This document shows, piece by piece, positions 39,137 to 50,596 of a DNA stretch of 64,000 bases (positions within the stretch are counted from its first letter, which is position 1; each line of letters begins with the position of its first letter). Under the pieces are notes generated by a model. It did not search any database. It was not told the DNA's origin and saw only the letters and a list, made by a program, of their open reading frames with translations. This stretch comes from Succinivibrio sp. (GTDB lineage Bacteria; Pseudomonadota; Gammaproteobacteria; Enterobacterales; Succinivibrionaceae): NCBI GenBank assembly GCA_024693025.1, contig JAILLS010000114.1, positions 1 to 64,000 of the forward strand, in the 5' to 3' direction. The translations under genes were made by a program, and so were the position numbers.

Positions 39137-40705
39137 GTGAAAAAGGAGCTTTATGTGATCACCAACGAGCAGGAATTCTTAGTGGCCAAAAATGCCACCA
39201 CCTCCCTATTTTTACTGCCGAGCATGGCTAACCGCCATGGTCTCATCACCGGGGCGACCGGCACCGGCAAAACCGTCACGCTGCAGACTCTCGCTGAAAG
39301 CTTCAGCAGCCTGGGAGTCCCGGTCTTTATGGCAGATGTCAAAGGAGATCTCTCAGGCATTGCGGCCCCGGCACAGCCATCTGGCAAAATAGCCGAGCGC
39401 ATCAGTGAGCTTAAGCTTGCAGAATCCGGCTATACACCGAAGGGCTGCCCGGTCTGCTTTTTTGATGTCTTTGGCAGGCAGGGCCATCCGCTGCGCGTCA
39501 CCATCTCCGAGCTCGGACCGCTTCTGCTCTCACGCGTCCTGAATCTGAACGAGGTGCAGACCGGCCTTCTGCACATGGCCTTCAGAATTGCCGACGATCA
39601 GGGACTGCTGCTTTTAGATCTCAAGGATTTACGCAGTCTGCTCGTGCATCTTAATGAGGAGAAGGCAGAATATCAGAAAACCTATGGCAATATCTCCGCG
39701 GCAAGCCTGGGTGCCATTCAGCGCGGCTTACTGCGCCTTGAGGAGGAAGGAGGAGATCTGTTCTTCGGCGAGCCGGCCCTGAATATTGAAGATCTGCTGC
39801 AGACCGATGCAGAGGGCCACGGCATCGTCAATATTCTCTGCGCAAAAGAACTCATCGGGCGGCCTAAGCTGTATTCAACCTTCCTGCTCTATCTGCTCTC
39901 AGAGCTTTATGAAAACCTGCCGGAGACCGGCGATCCCAAACAGCCGCGGCTGGTGTTCTTCTTTGATGAGGCCCATCTGCTCTTTACCGGCATTGAAGAT
40001 GCGCTGCTTGAGAAAATCGAGCAGGTGGTCAGGCTCATTCGCTCTAAGGGCGTAGGCGTGTACTTTATCAGTCAGAATCCTGCCGATCTGCCTGACACGA
40101 TCCTGGGACAGCTGGGCAACCGCATTCAGCATGCGCTGCGCGCCTTCACCCCGCGCGAGCAGAAAGCCGTGCTGGCCGCCGCAGCCTCCTTCAGACCTAA
40201 TCCTGACTTTGTCACAGAACAGGTCATAGGTGAGCTGGGGGTCGGCGAGGCTTTAGTCTCCCTGCTTGATGCCAAAGGTGTACCTTCTGTCGTGCAGCGC
40301 TGCTATATTCTGCCGCCGCAGAGCTATGTGGGCGCTCTTGATGAGGCGCAGAAACAGCAATGCATGCGCAACTCACTTTTACGCGGAGTCTATGATGAGA
40401 GTGTGGACCGCGAGTCAGCCTATGAGCTGCTGCAGAAGCGGGCGGCACAGAAGGAGCAGGAAGCACAGCTTGCGCAGCAGGAGCAGGCGCTTGAGCAGCA
40501 GCGGGCACAGCTTGCAAAGCAGCAGGAAAAAGAGCAGGAGCGGGAAAGACTTGCCAAAGAGCGGGAGGTACGCAGGCTTAAAAGCTCAGTGGTCAACGCG
40601 ATTGCCACCCAGGCAGCCCGTTCCATCAAAAACCCGATTGGCAGAGCTATCGGCAGTTCGCTGATGCGCGGCCTTCTAGGCAATCTCTTCGGCACGCGCA
40701 AGTAG
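39137..40705 (+). CDS. DUF853/HerA-like NTPase (YjgR family)
   Basis: [40 protein letters not shown] Walker [11 protein letters not shown] Walker B; C-terminal Gln/Glu-rich coiled-coil; GTG start. Confidence 0.88.
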   Translation: MKKELYVITNEQEFLVAKNATTSLFLLPSMANRHGLITGATGTGKTVTLQTLAESFSSLGVPVFMADVKGDLSGIAAPAQPSGKIAERISELKLAESGYTPKGCPVCFFDVFGRQGHPLRVTISELGPLLLSRVLNLNEVQTGLLHMAFRIADDQGLLLLDLKDLRSLLVHLNEEKAEYQKTYGNISAASLGAIQRGLLRLEEEGGDLFFGEPALNIEDLLQTDAEGHGIVNILCAKELIGRPKLYSTFLLYLLSELYENLPETGDPKQPRLVFFFDEAHLLFTGIEDALLEKIEQVVRLIRSKGVGVYFISQNPADLPDTILGQLGNRIQHALRAFTPREQKAVLAAAASFRPNPDFVTEQVIGELGVGEALVSLLDAKGVPSVVQRCYILPPQSYVGALDEAQKQQCMRNSLLRGVYDESVDRESAYELLQKRAAQKEQEAQLAQQEQALEQQRAQLAKQQEKEQERERLAKEREVRRLKSSVVNAIATQAARSIKNPIGRAIGSSLMRGLLGNLFGTRK

Positions 40706-41317
40706 GAGTCTGCGCACCGGAGCATAGCTTCTGCGATAGCAGTCAAGCAGCGGCAGCTTTTGCAGCAGCTTAAGATGGGCAGCGGTCGGATAGCCCTTAT
40801 GTCTGGCAAACTGATACTCAGGGTACTGACGGTCAAGCTCATACATCTGACGGTCGCGCTCCACCTTGGCAAGAATAGAGGCGGCCGCAATTTCCTGCAC
40901 GCGCGCATCTCCCTTCACCACCGCCTCACAGCGCACCTCAAGCTTAGGCGGGATCTTATTGCCGTCACAGAGCAAAAGCTCGCAGCTGCACTGCATATTC
41001 AGATAGGCACGCCGCATCGCCTCCAGTGAAGCCCAGAGGATGTTAAGCTCATCGATTTCCGCAGGCGAGCACATGCCGATGCCATAGGCCCTGGCCCGCT
41101 CCTTGATCAGAGGCTCGAGCGCATCCCGTTTTTTCTCGCTGAGCTGTTTGGAGTCATTCAGCCCCTCAATGGGATGCTCTGGGTCAAGCAGCACGCAGGC
41201 TGCCACCACATTGCCCATCAGAGGCCCCCGCCCCGCTTCATCCGCCCCGCATACGAGGTGGGTCTGAGGGTCGAGGGGATAGCTATAGGGAGGCAGGCTA
41301 AGCTTAGCTTTGGGCAT
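40676..41317 (-). CDS. rnhB: Ribonuclease HII
   Basis: [48 protein letters not shown]. Confidence 0.95.
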   Translation of the reverse strand: MPKAKLSLPPYSYPLDPQTHLVCGADEAGRGPLMGNVVAACVLLDPEHPIEGLNDSKQLSEKKRDALEPLIKERARAYGIGMCSPAEIDELNILWASLEAMRRAYLNMQCSCELLLCDGNKIPPKLEVRCEAVVKGDARVQEIAAASILAKVERDRQMYELDRQYPEYQFARHKGYPTAAHLKLLQKLPLLDCYRRSYAPVRRLLLARAEEIA

Positions 41318-41318
41318 C

Positions 41319-42668
41319 TTAGAATTTGGGTTCGGTCTTAGAGGACTTGCCTATAAGCTCTGCATTGGTAGGCAGAGTCATTTCAGGCTCAATATCGTTT
41401 TTGAAGTTCAGCTTCTCAGAGCTTGGCAGACTCTTAGGCTCGGTCTTCACGACCGGCTCGCTTCTCTTCCCGGCTGCTGCCTCGCGAGGTCTGCTGCCAT
41501 GCTCGGCAATGACCTTGAGCACGGCCTGAGCGGCAAGCTCATCTGAATTGCAGCGCATGGAATTGTGCAGATTGTAAAACTCTTTTTTCATCAGCAGATT
41601 ATCTGAGGTCAGAAGCTTGATCATCTCCTCAGCCAGTGCCTCAGGGGTGCACTGATCCTGAATGAATTCATTGACCACGCGCCGATGCGCGATAAGATTA
41701 GGCAGCGAGAAGATATTGACCTTGAGCATACGCTTGCAGATGGCCGCAGTCAGTGCCGAGACCTTATAGGCTACCGCAAACGGTCTTTTGAGCAGCATGG
41801 TTTCAAGCGCAATAGTGCCTGAGGTCAGAAGCACGGCTGAACAGGAAGAGATCACCTCATGCGGACTGCCCACATAGATAGTGAGAGACAGATCCGGCGC
41901 ATTTTCCAGCCAGATATCCTTGACCTGCTCGGCCAGCTCACGGGTGGGCACCGTGGAGATAAAGCAGATCTTAGGCATCTGCTTTTTGATGATTCTGGCC
42001 GTACTCGTATAGATAGGCAGCATGCGGGCGATCACGTTGGCCCGGGAGCCCGGCAGAATACCCAGCACCTTGTCCGTGACCGGCTCCACGCTGGTACGCA
42101 TCAGATCAAGTCTCTCCCGCGAGAGGTTCTCATCTATTTCAAGCGGGATGGAATTGGCCAGGGTATGACCGACATAGGTGCACGGCATCCCCTGCTCATC
42201 ATAGAAATCCTTCTCAAATTTCAGAAGCGAGAGCATGTGATCGCAGCTGGCCCTGATCTTCTTCATGCGGCCCTGACGCCAGGCCCACACTGAAGGACTG
42301 ACATAATGTACGGTAGGAATACCCTCCGCGCGCAGCTTACGCTCAATGGTGAGATTGAAATCCGGCGCATCAATGCCCACGAACACGCAGGGCTTGGCAT
42401 CCCGGATAATTCTCGTGATCTGCTTTCTGATCTTCAGAATCGGCACCAGCTGAGCGAGGACCTCGCTGATCCCCATCACCGCCAGCTGCTCGATTTTAAA
42501 GGAGGAATGCAGACCGCAGGCGATCATCTTAGGCCCCCCGATGCCGATAAACTGGGCCTCAGGATCATGCCGCAGAATAGCCAGCATCAGACCGGCTCCG
42601 AGCGTATCGCCCGAAAGCTCTCCGGCTACCAGGGCATAGAGGTGAGGATTATGCTGTTCGGCAGTCAT
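41319..42668 (-). CDS. lpxB: Lipid-A-disaccharide synthase
   Basis: LVAGELSGDTLGAGLM, GIDAPDFNLTIERKLR, YVSPSVWAWRQGRMKKI; ~55-aa C-terminal extension. Confidence 0.95.
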   Translation of the reverse strand: MTAEQHNPHLYALVAGELSGDTLGAGLMLAILRHDPEAQFIGIGGPKMIACGLHSSFKIEQLAVMGISEVLAQLVPILKIRKQITRIIRDAKPCVFVGIDAPDFNLTIERKLRAEGIPTVHYVSPSVWAWRQGRMKKIRASCDHMLSLLKFEKDFYDEQGMPCTYVGHTLANSIPLEIDENLSRERLDLMRTSVEPVTDKVLGILPGSRANVIARMLPIYTSTARIIKKQMPKICFISTVPTRELAEQVKDIWLENAPDLSLTIYVGSPHEVISSCSAVLLTSGTIALETMLLKRPFAVAYKVSALTAAICKRMLKVNIFSLPNLIAHRRVVNEFIQDQCTPEALAEEMIKLLTSDNLLMKKEFYNLHNSMRCNSDELAAQAVLKVIAEHGSRPREAAAGKRSEPVVKTEPKSLPSSEKLNFKNDIEPEMTLPTNAELIGKSSKTEPKF

Positions 42669-43486
42669 TATCTGACAATCCCTCGGCCTGATTCTTTGAG
42701 GAACTCAACCAGCGGAGTTAAAGCGCTTTCAGTCTTGGCCATCTCGGCAATCTCCTCAACCGCCTCTTCCAGAGTCTTATGCTGCTTGTAGATAATGAGA
42801 TAGGCCTTGAAAATGGCACTGATGCTCTCTTTGGAGAACCCGCGGCGCTGCAGCCCCACCTTGTTGATGCCAAAAGGCTTGGCATAGTGGCCGGCTGCCA
42901 TCACATAGGGAGGTACATCCATGTTCAGCGCGGACATGCCGCCCACAAAGGCATGACAGCCCACGCGGCCAAACTGATGAATGGCGGCCAGTCCGCCGAA
43001 AATCACATAGTCGCCGATGGTCACATGGCCTGCAAGAGTGGCATTGTTGGAAAAGATGCAGTGATCGCCAATGATGCAGTCGTGTGCCACGTGCGTATTG
43101 ATCATGAACAGATTATGACTGCCCACCACCGTACGGTTATTACCCTGCACGGTGCCGCGATGCATGGAACAGTGCTCGCGCATCACATTATCATCGCCGA
43201 TAATGAGCTCAGTAGGCTCACCGTTGTATTTCAGATCCTGACAGGCCTCGCCTATGGAGCAGAACTGAAAGAAATGATTGCGTTTGCCAATCGTGGTTGG
43301 ACCGCGGATCACGCATAAAGGCTCGATGACGGTATCATCTCCGATACTCACCTCGCCCTCGATGATCGCATTGGCCCCGATGGACACATTCTTACCAAGT
43401 TTTACCTTATCGCCAATTCTGGCACTTGGATCGATAATTCCGTTTGACTCAACCACTTTGCACCTATTGCAGTTAACGTCTTGCAC
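42668..43486 (-). CDS. lpxA: Acyl-ACP--UDP-N-acetylglucosamine O-acyltransferase
   Basis: Left-handed beta-helix hexapeptide repeats, [32 protein letters not shown]. Given ORF may include extra N-terminal residues. Confidence 0.93.
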   Translation of the reverse strand: MQDVNCNRCKVVESNGIIDPSARIGDKVKLGKNVSIGANAIIEGEVSIGDDTVIEPLCVIRGPTTIGKRNHFFQFCSIGEACQDLKYNGEPTELIIGDDNVMREHCSMHRGTVQGNNRTVVGSHNLFMINTHVAHDCIIGDHCIFSNNATLAGHVTIGDYVIFGGLAAIHQFGRVGCHAFVGGMSALNMDVPPYVMAAGHYAKPFGINKVGLQRRGFSKESISAIFKAYLIIYKQHKTLEEAVEEIAEMAKTESALTPLVEFLKESGRGIVR

Positions 43487-43937
43487 ACATCAGATCGGCA
43501 TGACAGGCGATCTGTCCATCGACCGAAGCTTCACCTCTGAAGGAGGCAATTCCGCGGCGCTCCTTGAGGAACTCGACATCCAGCACCAGCTGATCGCCTG
43601 GCACTACCGGACGTTTGAATCTGGCATTATCAATGGAAGCAAAATAATAGAGCTCATCCTTCTGAGGCTTGCCGGCAATGGTAAAGGCCAGCACGCCGGT
43701 GGCCTGAGCCATGGCTTCTAAAATCAGCACGCCTGGCAGAACCGGCTTGCCTGGAAAATGTCCTAAAAAGAAAATCTCATTAAAGGACACGTTCTTGATG
43801 GCGCGTAAAGTCTTGCGCTCACCTTCTACTGAGTAATCAATCACTCTGTCAATCAGAAGAAATGGATAGCGATGAGGAAGGAGACTCATGATCTCTTCAA
43901 TATCCATTTCGTGTTTCGTGGTCACTGCGTCAGTCAC
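43473..43937 (-). CDS. fabZ: 3-hydroxyacyl-ACP dehydratase FabZ
   Basis: [40 protein letters not shown]. Confidence 0.96.
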   Translation of the reverse strand: MTDAVTTKHEMDIEEIMSLLPHRYPFLLIDRVIDYSVEGERKTLRAIKNVSFNEIFFLGHFPGKPVLPGVLILEAMAQATGVLAFTIAGKPQKDELYYFASIDNARFKRPVVPGDQLVLDVEFLKERRGIASFRGEASVDGQIACHADLMCARR

Positions 43938-43952
43938 TTTGTTTACCTCTAT

Positions 43953-44984
43953 CTAGTCAGCTTGACGTTCCGCAAGCTTGGCTACCTTTCTGTCTAATTC
44001 GTTGAGCTTATGGTACATCTCGCTGAGATGGAACATCTTCGCAATCATGTTGCGCCAGCCTTTGTTAGGCTGAGCAGGTATACCTGACGAATAAACGCCT
44101 GGCTCAGTAATTGTTCTCATGACCTGAGTGGCACCGCTGATGGTGACTCCGTCACAGATACTGATATGGCCGTTGAGCACGGTGGTTCCGCCTATAATGC
44201 AGTATTTACCGATGGTCACACTGCCGGCGATAGTGGTACTGCCCGCAATGGCCGTGCCAAAGCCGATTCTGACATTATGCGCAATCTGACAGAGATTATC
44301 GATAATGACATTATCCTCGATGACCGTATCATCAATGGCACCGCGATCAACACAGGTGCCGGCGCCGATCTCAACCTTGTTGCCGATAATCACCCTGCCC
44401 TGCTGCGGAATCTTCAGCCACACGCCCTGTTCATTGGCATAGCCGAAGCCGTCTGAACCGATGACCGCACCAGACTGCAGCAGACACTGCTCACCTATGG
44501 TGCAGTCATGATAAACCGAAACATTAGGATAAATCTTGGTCCCTGCTCCAATTTTTGCATGCGGACCAATCACGACATTCGCGCCAAGCTGTACCTCATC
44601 GCCAATCTCAGCACCCTCTGCAATGCAGACATGAGGACCTATCGCCACGTGCGCACCAAGTTTGGCATCTGGGGCAATACTGGCAGACTGCGCCACCCCA
44701 GAGGCAATAGCCGGAGTTGCATCCAAAAGCTGTGCTACCTTGGCAAAGCCGACATAAGGATCCTTGGTGATAAGAGCACTGCCCTGCCGATGAGGCAGGT
44801 CAGTCTCTCTGAGAATCACGCAGCCAGCCTGGGTCTGGCTTAACACCTCATGATAGTGAGGATCAGACAGAAAGCTGATCTCATGAGGTCCTGCAGTCTT
44901 CAGATTGGCAACCCGCTCGATCTCAAGGCTGCCATCCCCAACCAGCTGTGCGCCAATGGCACTGGCAATCTCTTGTAACTGCAT
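43953..44984 (-). CDS. lpxD: UDP-3-O-(3-hydroxymyristoyl)glucosamine N-acyltransferase
   Basis: Hexapeptide repeats; GSDGFGYANEQGVWLKIPQQGRVIIGNKVEIGAGTCVDRGAIDDTVI. Confidence 0.96.
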   Translation of the reverse strand: MQLQEIASAIGAQLVGDGSLEIERVANLKTAGPHEISFLSDPHYHEVLSQTQAGCVILRETDLPHRQGSALITKDPYVGFAKVAQLLDATPAIASGVAQSASIAPDAKLGAHVAIGPHVCIAEGAEIGDEVQLGANVVIGPHAKIGAGTKIYPNVSVYHDCTIGEQCLLQSGAVIGSDGFGYANEQGVWLKIPQQGRVIIGNKVEIGAGTCVDRGAIDDTVIEDNVIIDNLCQIAHNVRIGFGTAIAGSTTIAGSVTIGKYCIIGGTTVLNGHISICDGVTISGATQVMRTITEPGVYSSGIPAQPNKGWRNMIAKMFHLSEMYHKLNELDRKVAKLAERQAD

Positions 44985-44997
44985 CTTGCTTTATCCG

Positions 44998-45561
44998 TTA
45001 TTTCTTGGCCTTAGATTTCTTATCATTTGCCTTCTTGTCATCAGCAGGCTTGGTATCCTTCATCTTGCTGACTCTTGCGATCACCTCAGAGGTAAGATCC
45101 ACTCCGGCATCGGCAAAGGCTACCGCATCACCGCGCAGCACCAGCTTGAGATTACGCTCTAAAGCGATCTCGTCGATGGCTTTCTGCACCAGGGTAAAGA
45201 GCTTGATCTGCTCTTCCTGCATGCGCTTGCGCTGATCCTCTTCAAAGGCCTGAGCCTTGAGGTTGAAGTCAGCCTGCATCTTGGCCAGCTTACGCTCGCT
45301 CTCGGTACGGGCATCGCCCTGCAGAGTCTGCAGCTTCTGAGCTAAGGCCTTGCCGTCAGCTTCGATTTTCTGCAGTTCTGCCTGTCTTGGGGCAAATTCC
45401 TTGCTTAAGGCTTCACGGGAAGCCTTAGCCTGAGGGATATCATTTAAGATCAGAGGACCGTTGACCACGCCGATGCCTACAGAATTCTGCTCTTCAGCAC
45501 TGGCCTGACCATTGATTAACAGCATGCTTACTGCAGCAGCTAATGCGAATTTCTTTAACAT
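44998..45561 (-). CDS. skp: OmpH/Skp family periplasmic chaperone
   Basis: Signal peptide; coiled-coil OmpH-type sequence; between bamA and lpxD. Confidence 0.88.
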   Translation of the reverse strand: MLKKFALAAAVSMLLINGQASAEEQNSVGIGVVNGPLILNDIPQAKASREALSKEFAPRQAELQKIEADGKALAQKLQTLQGDARTESERKLAKMQADFNLKAQAFEEDQRKRMQEEQIKLFTLVQKAIDEIALERNLKLVLRGDAVAFADAGVDLTSEVIARVSKMKDTKPADDKKANDKKSKAKK

Positions 45562-45591
45562 TTTTTATGCTCCTAAAAATCTGTGCTTGGG

Positions 45592-47997
45592 TTAGAACTG
45601 TCCGCCTAAATTGAAGCTGAACACGCGTCTGTCATCACCATCACGCTTCTTCAGTGCCTTGGCAAAGGAGAAGGTCAGAGGGCCTAAAGGAGAAATCCAG
45701 GTCAGCGACACACCGACAGAAGAACGGTAGGTGCTTGAGCTGTTTTCATCCTCGAAGTACTCGCCTCTGATATTGCGGTAACCATTATAGTCGCTCTTGC
45801 GGGTATCCCACAGGGCACCGGCATCATAGAAGATGGAGGATCTGACGTTGTTCTTGTAGGCTTCAGCCACGAACGGAGTCGGCATATAAATTTCAATGGA
45901 GCCTGCCCAGAAGGCGTTACCGCCGGTTGCGGTGGAAGATGAGCCGCCATTGAGATAGAAGGCCTTAGGACCGATATTGTTGTGCTTAAAGCCGCGCAGC
46001 CACTCGGTAGAACCTAAGTAGAAGTTTTCCCAGAACGGCAGGCGCTGTTTTGAACCATTCTTAGAGCCATAGCCGTTGCCGAACCCGGCACGGCCGCGGA
46101 TACCCAGCACATACTGATGCTCGGCATCAAATGGGAAGTAATGGTAGGTCTCAGCAATCAGCTTGTAGTAATGCTGATCTGAGCCCGGGATGGTAGCCTG
46201 TCCGGTCAGGATCTGCTTACTGCCGCTGGTCGGGAAGACCGCACGGTCAAGAGTGGTTCTGCTTAAGCTGATGGAGGAGGTAAAGTTCAGATAATTACCC
46301 TTGCGCTCACCATTCTCATACTGGTCCCAGAAGGCCTGAGCCTGGGCAAAATGGGAACCGGTATTCTTAATCTTGGTGTGTTTGGCACCTAAGCTGTAAT
46401 CAATCTTCCAGTTTTCGCTCAGAGGATAGCCCAGCATTAACTCAAGAGCGGTAGTCTTGGTGTGATAGGCCACCACATCATCGTCATCACCATTGTAGGA
46501 ATCGTAGTACATACGTCCGCCGAGGCTGATGTTATTGACGGTGAAATAAGGGTCGATATAGGCTATCTCGGCATGCTTACGGTATTTATTCTTGTAAGCG
46601 GAGACGACGCCCTGGGTACCCCAGCCGAACATATTGCGCTGAGAGACGGCAGCCTGAATCAGGAAGCCTGAATCTGAGCCAAAGCCCAGACCGCCTGAAA
46701 TGGAGCCGGTCGGCTGCTCTTTAACGGTGGTCTCCACGTTGACCACATCGCGGGAGGCGCCGGCGCCCACCACGTTCATGTCCACGGTTTCAAAATAGCC
46801 CAGACGGTTTAGACGGGTCTTGGAAACATCCACAGCCTCGCTTGACAGCCAGGTACCGTCCATCTGACGCAGCTCACGGCGGATCACGGTATCATCAGTA
46901 CCGCTGTTGCCCTTAATCAGCATCTGAGAGACATAGAGGCGCTGACCCGGGTCGACCTGGAAGTTGATATTGACGCGCTTGTTCGGCTCATCATAGGTGC
47001 TGTAGGTGCGCACCTGGGCATTGCCATATCCATATTTGCCTAAGAAGGACTTGAGCACCGTTTCGTTTTCGGTAATACGGCGCTGGGAGTAGGTCTCACC
47101 TTCGTCCAGATCGACGAGCTTGTCCATCTGATCCTTGTATTTGAGAGTGTCGCCACGTACTGAGACCTTGCCGATCTCATACTTGTCACCTTCATTGACC
47201 ACCACGGTCAGATACAGGCCCTTCTTGTCAGGGGTCATTTCCACGGAGGTGGAATCCACCTTGAATTTTACATAGCCGCGGTTGACATAATAGGTACGCA
47301 GAGCTTCAAGGTCGGCTCTGAATTTCTGGCTGTCATAACGCTGATTGGCCACAAAGTTCCACCATGGCACATCATCGCGCAGCTGCATCTGGGCTAAGAG
47401 CACATCCTCATCAAAGGCCTTGTTGCCCACGATATTGATCTGCTGAATCTCAGCCGGAATACCTTCGTTGAACTCAATCTTCACATCCACACGGTTACGC
47501 GGCAGGGTGGTGAGGACAGTCTTGACCTGAGCCTGATACATACCTGCGCTGTGATAGAAATCCTCCAGGGATTTCTGAATATTCGAGAGAGTCTGCACGT
47601 TCAAAGGCTCGCCGGCCTTTAAGCCCTGCTGCTCCACCACGTGCTTCAGAGCTTCCTCGTCAATCTGCTTGTTGCCCGCAAATTCCACCGTACCAATGGT
47701 CGGTCTCTCTTCCACGGTCACAATAAAGGTATTGCCTTCGCGAGAAAGTCTTACATCATCAAAGTCACCAGTCTCATAGAGGCTTTTCATCGCCTGAGTG
47801 GTCAGTTCATCATTCATCGTATCGCCTGGTTTGACTGGCAGGGCCATCAAGACAGCACCGAGCGATATACGGTTCAAGCCACGCACCTCGATGTCACGTA
47901 CAACAAAGCTATCTGCAGCTGCACACAGTGACATACTCAACATGAGGGAAGAGCCTAGTAACAGACTTCCCATAATCCGTTTTTGTTTATGAGACAT
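45592..47997 (-). CDS. bamA: Outer membrane protein assembly factor BamA
   Basis: Five POTRA-like repeats and a C-terminal barrel ending in FNLGGQF. Confidence 0.96.
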   Translation of the reverse strand: MSHKQKRIMGSLLLGSSLMLSMSLCAAADSFVVRDIEVRGLNRISLGAVLMALPVKPGDTMNDELTTQAMKSLYETGDFDDVRLSREGNTFIVTVEERPTIGTVEFAGNKQIDEEALKHVVEQQGLKAGEPLNVQTLSNIQKSLEDFYHSAGMYQAQVKTVLTTLPRNRVDVKIEFNEGIPAEIQQINIVGNKAFDEDVLLAQMQLRDDVPWWNFVANQRYDSQKFRADLEALRTYYVNRGYVKFKVDSTSVEMTPDKKGLYLTVVVNEGDKYEIGKVSVRGDTLKYKDQMDKLVDLDEGETYSQRRITENETVLKSFLGKYGYGNAQVRTYSTYDEPNKRVNINFQVDPGQRLYVSQMLIKGNSGTDDTVIRRELRQMDGTWLSSEAVDVSKTRLNRLGYFETVDMNVVGAGASRDVVNVETTVKEQPTGSISGGLGFGSDSGFLIQAAVSQRNMFGWGTQGVVSAYKNKYRKHAEIAYIDPYFTVNNISLGGRMYYDSYNGDDDDVVAYHTKTTALELMLGYPLSENWKIDYSLGAKHTKIKNTGSHFAQAQAFWDQYENGERKGNYLNFTSSISLSRTTLDRAVFPTSGSKQILTGQATIPGSDQHYYKLIAETYHYFPFDAEHQYVLGIRGRAGFGNGYGSKNGSKQRLPFWENFYLGSTEWLRGFKHNNIGPKAFYLNGGSSSTATGGNAFWAGSIEIYMPTPFVAEAYKNNVRSSIFYDAGALWDTRKSDYNGYRNIRGEYFEDENSSSTYRSSVGVSLTWISPLGPLTFSFAKALKKRDGDDRRVFSFNLGGQF

Positions 47998-48051
47998 ATG
48001 TGAAAAATCCTAATATTAACATTCCTTTGCCATCCAAAGCCTCGCTTAAAG

Positions 48052-49407
48052 TTAAGTCAGACCACGGATATCATTAAATACGGCAAAGACCATCAGTGTA
48101 ATCAGCACGCTGAAACCCAGGGAGGTCAGCATATAGCGCGCCCTGGCGCTAGGTTCATGACCTGTTACGGCTTCATACGCGATGAACAATAACTGACCGC
48201 CATCTAGTACAGGGATCGGAATCAGATTCAAAATCCCTAAGTTTACACTAATAGCAGCCAAAAAACTTATAAAGAAAGAAATCCCTATGCTTGCACTTTG
48301 TCCGGCGCCCTTAGCCAGAGCAATTGGACCTGAAATATTTTCAGCAGAAATAGCGCCCGTCAGCATTTTGGAACAGGCGACCACCACCAGCTTTGACATG
48401 CGGTAAGTCTCCTGCAGAGAGACTTTAACTGCATCCACAAGACCATAGCGGATCTCTTTTCGAAGCTCACTCAAACCTGTTACTTTAGCACCAATCCCGA
48501 TAAAAGGCACTGACTTATTTTGCTTTATGTCCTTGTGCAGCTGTGGAACGACCTTGGCAGAGTACTTGGCACCGTCGCGTAATATTATAAGCTCCAGAGG
48601 ACCAGGCGGTGCATTCTGAATGGCATCCTGCACTCTGAAGAAATCCGGCGTGTCCGTGTCACCGACCCGCACAATGGCATCCCCGGGTTTCAGCCCGGCC
48701 AGTTCCGCAGGCGAGAGCGGCGCTACGGAGTCAATCTGGTTGTCAACTCTGCCGTAGCAGCGTCTTAGCCCGATCAGATAGAGGGCATCCGTCCTGGGGC
48801 CTAATTCAAGGTCCTGCACGCTGAGCTGCAGCCTGCGAACCTCGCCATGCCCAAGCTCACCTGCCACCTCAACCTGCACCGGTCGGTCAGAGCCCACCTG
48901 CGGCATAATCATCAGCATCACATCCTGCCAGCTCTGCACCCTGGAGTCTGCCACCTTCTGAATCAGATCATAGCGCATAAAGCCTGCCTGCTGAGCGCTG
49001 GAGCCTGGCAACACATCGCCTACCACCGGCTGCAGAATGGTGACCCCGCTCAGATTGATGCCCGTATACAGCACCACGGCCAAGATGAGATTCATCAGAG
49101 GTCCGGCGGCAATGATAAAGGCGCGCTGCTTTAAGGATTTGCTTAAAAAGGAATCCGGGCCGGAAGCTTCGTCACTCTGCTCTTCACCGAGCATTTTGAC
49201 ATAGCCGCCCAGAGGAATCACCGACAGCGCATACTCGCAGCCGTCCTGTCCCTGTTTTCTGAACAGCACCTTGCCAAAGCCGATGGAAAAGCGCAGCACC
49301 CTAACTTTGCACCAGCGGGCGGCATAAAAATGTCCCGCCTCATGAACGGTGATGAGAATGCCAAGAGCTAGGGCAAAGCAGCACAGATTCCAGAGCGCAC
49401 TAAGCAT
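48052..49407 (-). CDS. rseP: RIP metalloprotease RseP
   Basis: HEAGHFYAARW, PDZ-like repeats, NLIPIPVLDGGQLLF. ATG at 49407 (MLSALWNLCCF) overlaps the dxr stop and is preferred. Confidence 0.94.
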   Translation of the reverse strand: MLSALWNLCCFALALGILITVHEAGHFYAARWCKVRVLRFSIGFGKVLFRKQGQDGCEYALSVIPLGGYVKMLGEEQSDEASGPDSFLSKSLKQRAFIIAAGPLMNLILAVVLYTGINLSGVTILQPVVGDVLPGSSAQQAGFMRYDLIQKVADSRVQSWQDVMLMIMPQVGSDRPVQVEVAGELGHGEVRRLQLSVQDLELGPRTDALYLIGLRRCYGRVDNQIDSVAPLSPAELAGLKPGDAIVRVGDTDTPDFFRVQDAIQNAPPGPLELIILRDGAKYSAKVVPQLHKDIKQNKSVPFIGIGAKVTGLSELRKEIRYGLVDAVKVSLQETYRMSKLVVVACSKMLTGAISAENISGPIALAKGAGQSASIGISFFISFLAAISVNLGILNLIPIPVLDGGQLLFIAYEAVTGHEPSARARYMLTSLGFSVLITLMVFAVFNDIRGLT

Positions 49408-50596
49408 GGAAATGCTCCAGGGCAAGCGTCGCCAGCTCTCGTGCCCGCCTGTCTGCGTCCATAATCTCCTCAAGGCTGTAGACCGGTCCGTCACAGCCGC
49501 GCGCAAGTACCTCTGAGACCACCGAGGCAATCTGCAGGTATTTAAGTCTGCCGTCGAGGAAGGCCTGCACGGCTACCTCATTGGCGGCATTAAGCATGGT
49601 CGTGGCCCCCTGTCCTGCGGCACTTGCCTGCATGGCAAGCCTGAGGCAGGGATAACGCGCATAGTCAGGATGCTCAAAGCTGAGATTGCTTAAGGCGGTA
49701 AAATCAAGCGCGCCCACCCCTGAGTCAAGACGCAGAGGATAGCCTAAGGCGCGGGCAATCGGGGTGCACATATCAGGCCTGCCCAGCTGCGCGAGCACCG
49801 CGCCATCGATATAGGAGACCATCGAGTGCACCACGGACTGAGGATGAATGAGCACTTCTATATCCTCAGCGCCGGCATTGAAAAGATAGCGCGCTTCAAT
49901 AAACTCAAGGCCCTTGTTCATCATGGTGGAGGAATCGATGGTGATCTTAGGTCCCATCGCCCACACCGGATGAGCCAGGGCTTCCCTGACGGTGACATGC
50001 TCAAGCTTGTCAAGCGCCGTGGTTCTGAACGGCCCGCCAGAGCCGGTCAGCAGAATGCGGGAGACCCCATAGGCCTTCAGCTCACAAAAGCCAATGTTAT
50101 TTTGCAAGGCCTCAGGCAGACATTGAAAAATAGCACTATGCTCGCTGTCAATCGGCAGCACTCTGACCTGATGCCGTTTAACCTCATCAAAAAACAGCCG
50201 TCCTGACATCACCAGGGCTTCCTTATTGGCAAGCCCGATGTCCGTTCCGGCCCTGACGGCTTTGAGCACCGGTCTTAAGCCGGCCGCCCCCACGATGGCA
50301 TCAATGACCAGATCAGCCTCTCCATCTCCGGCCAGCTCCTCAATCCCGCTCTCGCCGCTGAGCACTTCGATCTTAAGCCCGCGTTCCTTAAGCTCTGAGG
50401 CAAGGCTGGAAGCTGCCTTGTGATCGGAGAGCGCGACGCGGGAAGGTCTGAACTCCTCACACAGACTGAGCATTTTTGAGACGGAGGTGGCACAGCTTAG
50501 CGCATGAATTTTAAAGTCCTGAGGATGCAGGCGCACGACCTTTAAGGTACTGCTGCCGATCGAGCCGGTAGCGCCCAGAATAGACAGAGTCAGCAT
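49400..50596 (-). CDS. dxr: 1-deoxy-D-xylulose-5-phosphate reductoisomerase
   Basis: LSILGATGSIGSSTLKV, GLANKEALVMSG, PIDSEHSAIFQCL, GPKITIDSSTMMNKGLE. Confidence 0.97.
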   Translation of the reverse strand: MLTLSILGATGSIGSSTLKVVRLHPQDFKIHALSCATSVSKMLSLCEEFRPSRVALSDHKAASSLASELKERGLKIEVLSGESGIEELAGDGEADLVIDAIVGAAGLRPVLKAVRAGTDIGLANKEALVMSGRLFFDEVKRHQVRVLPIDSEHSAIFQCLPEALQNNIGFCELKAYGVSRILLTGSGGPFRTTALDKLEHVTVREALAHPVWAMGPKITIDSSTMMNKGLEFIEARYLFNAGAEDIEVLIHPQSVVHSMVSYIDGAVLAQLGRPDMCTPIARALGYPLRLDSGVGALDFTALSNLSFEHPDYARYPCLRLAMQASAAGQGATTMLNAANEVAVQAFLDGRLKYLQIASVVSEVLARGCDGPVYSLEEIMDADRRARELATLALEHFHA

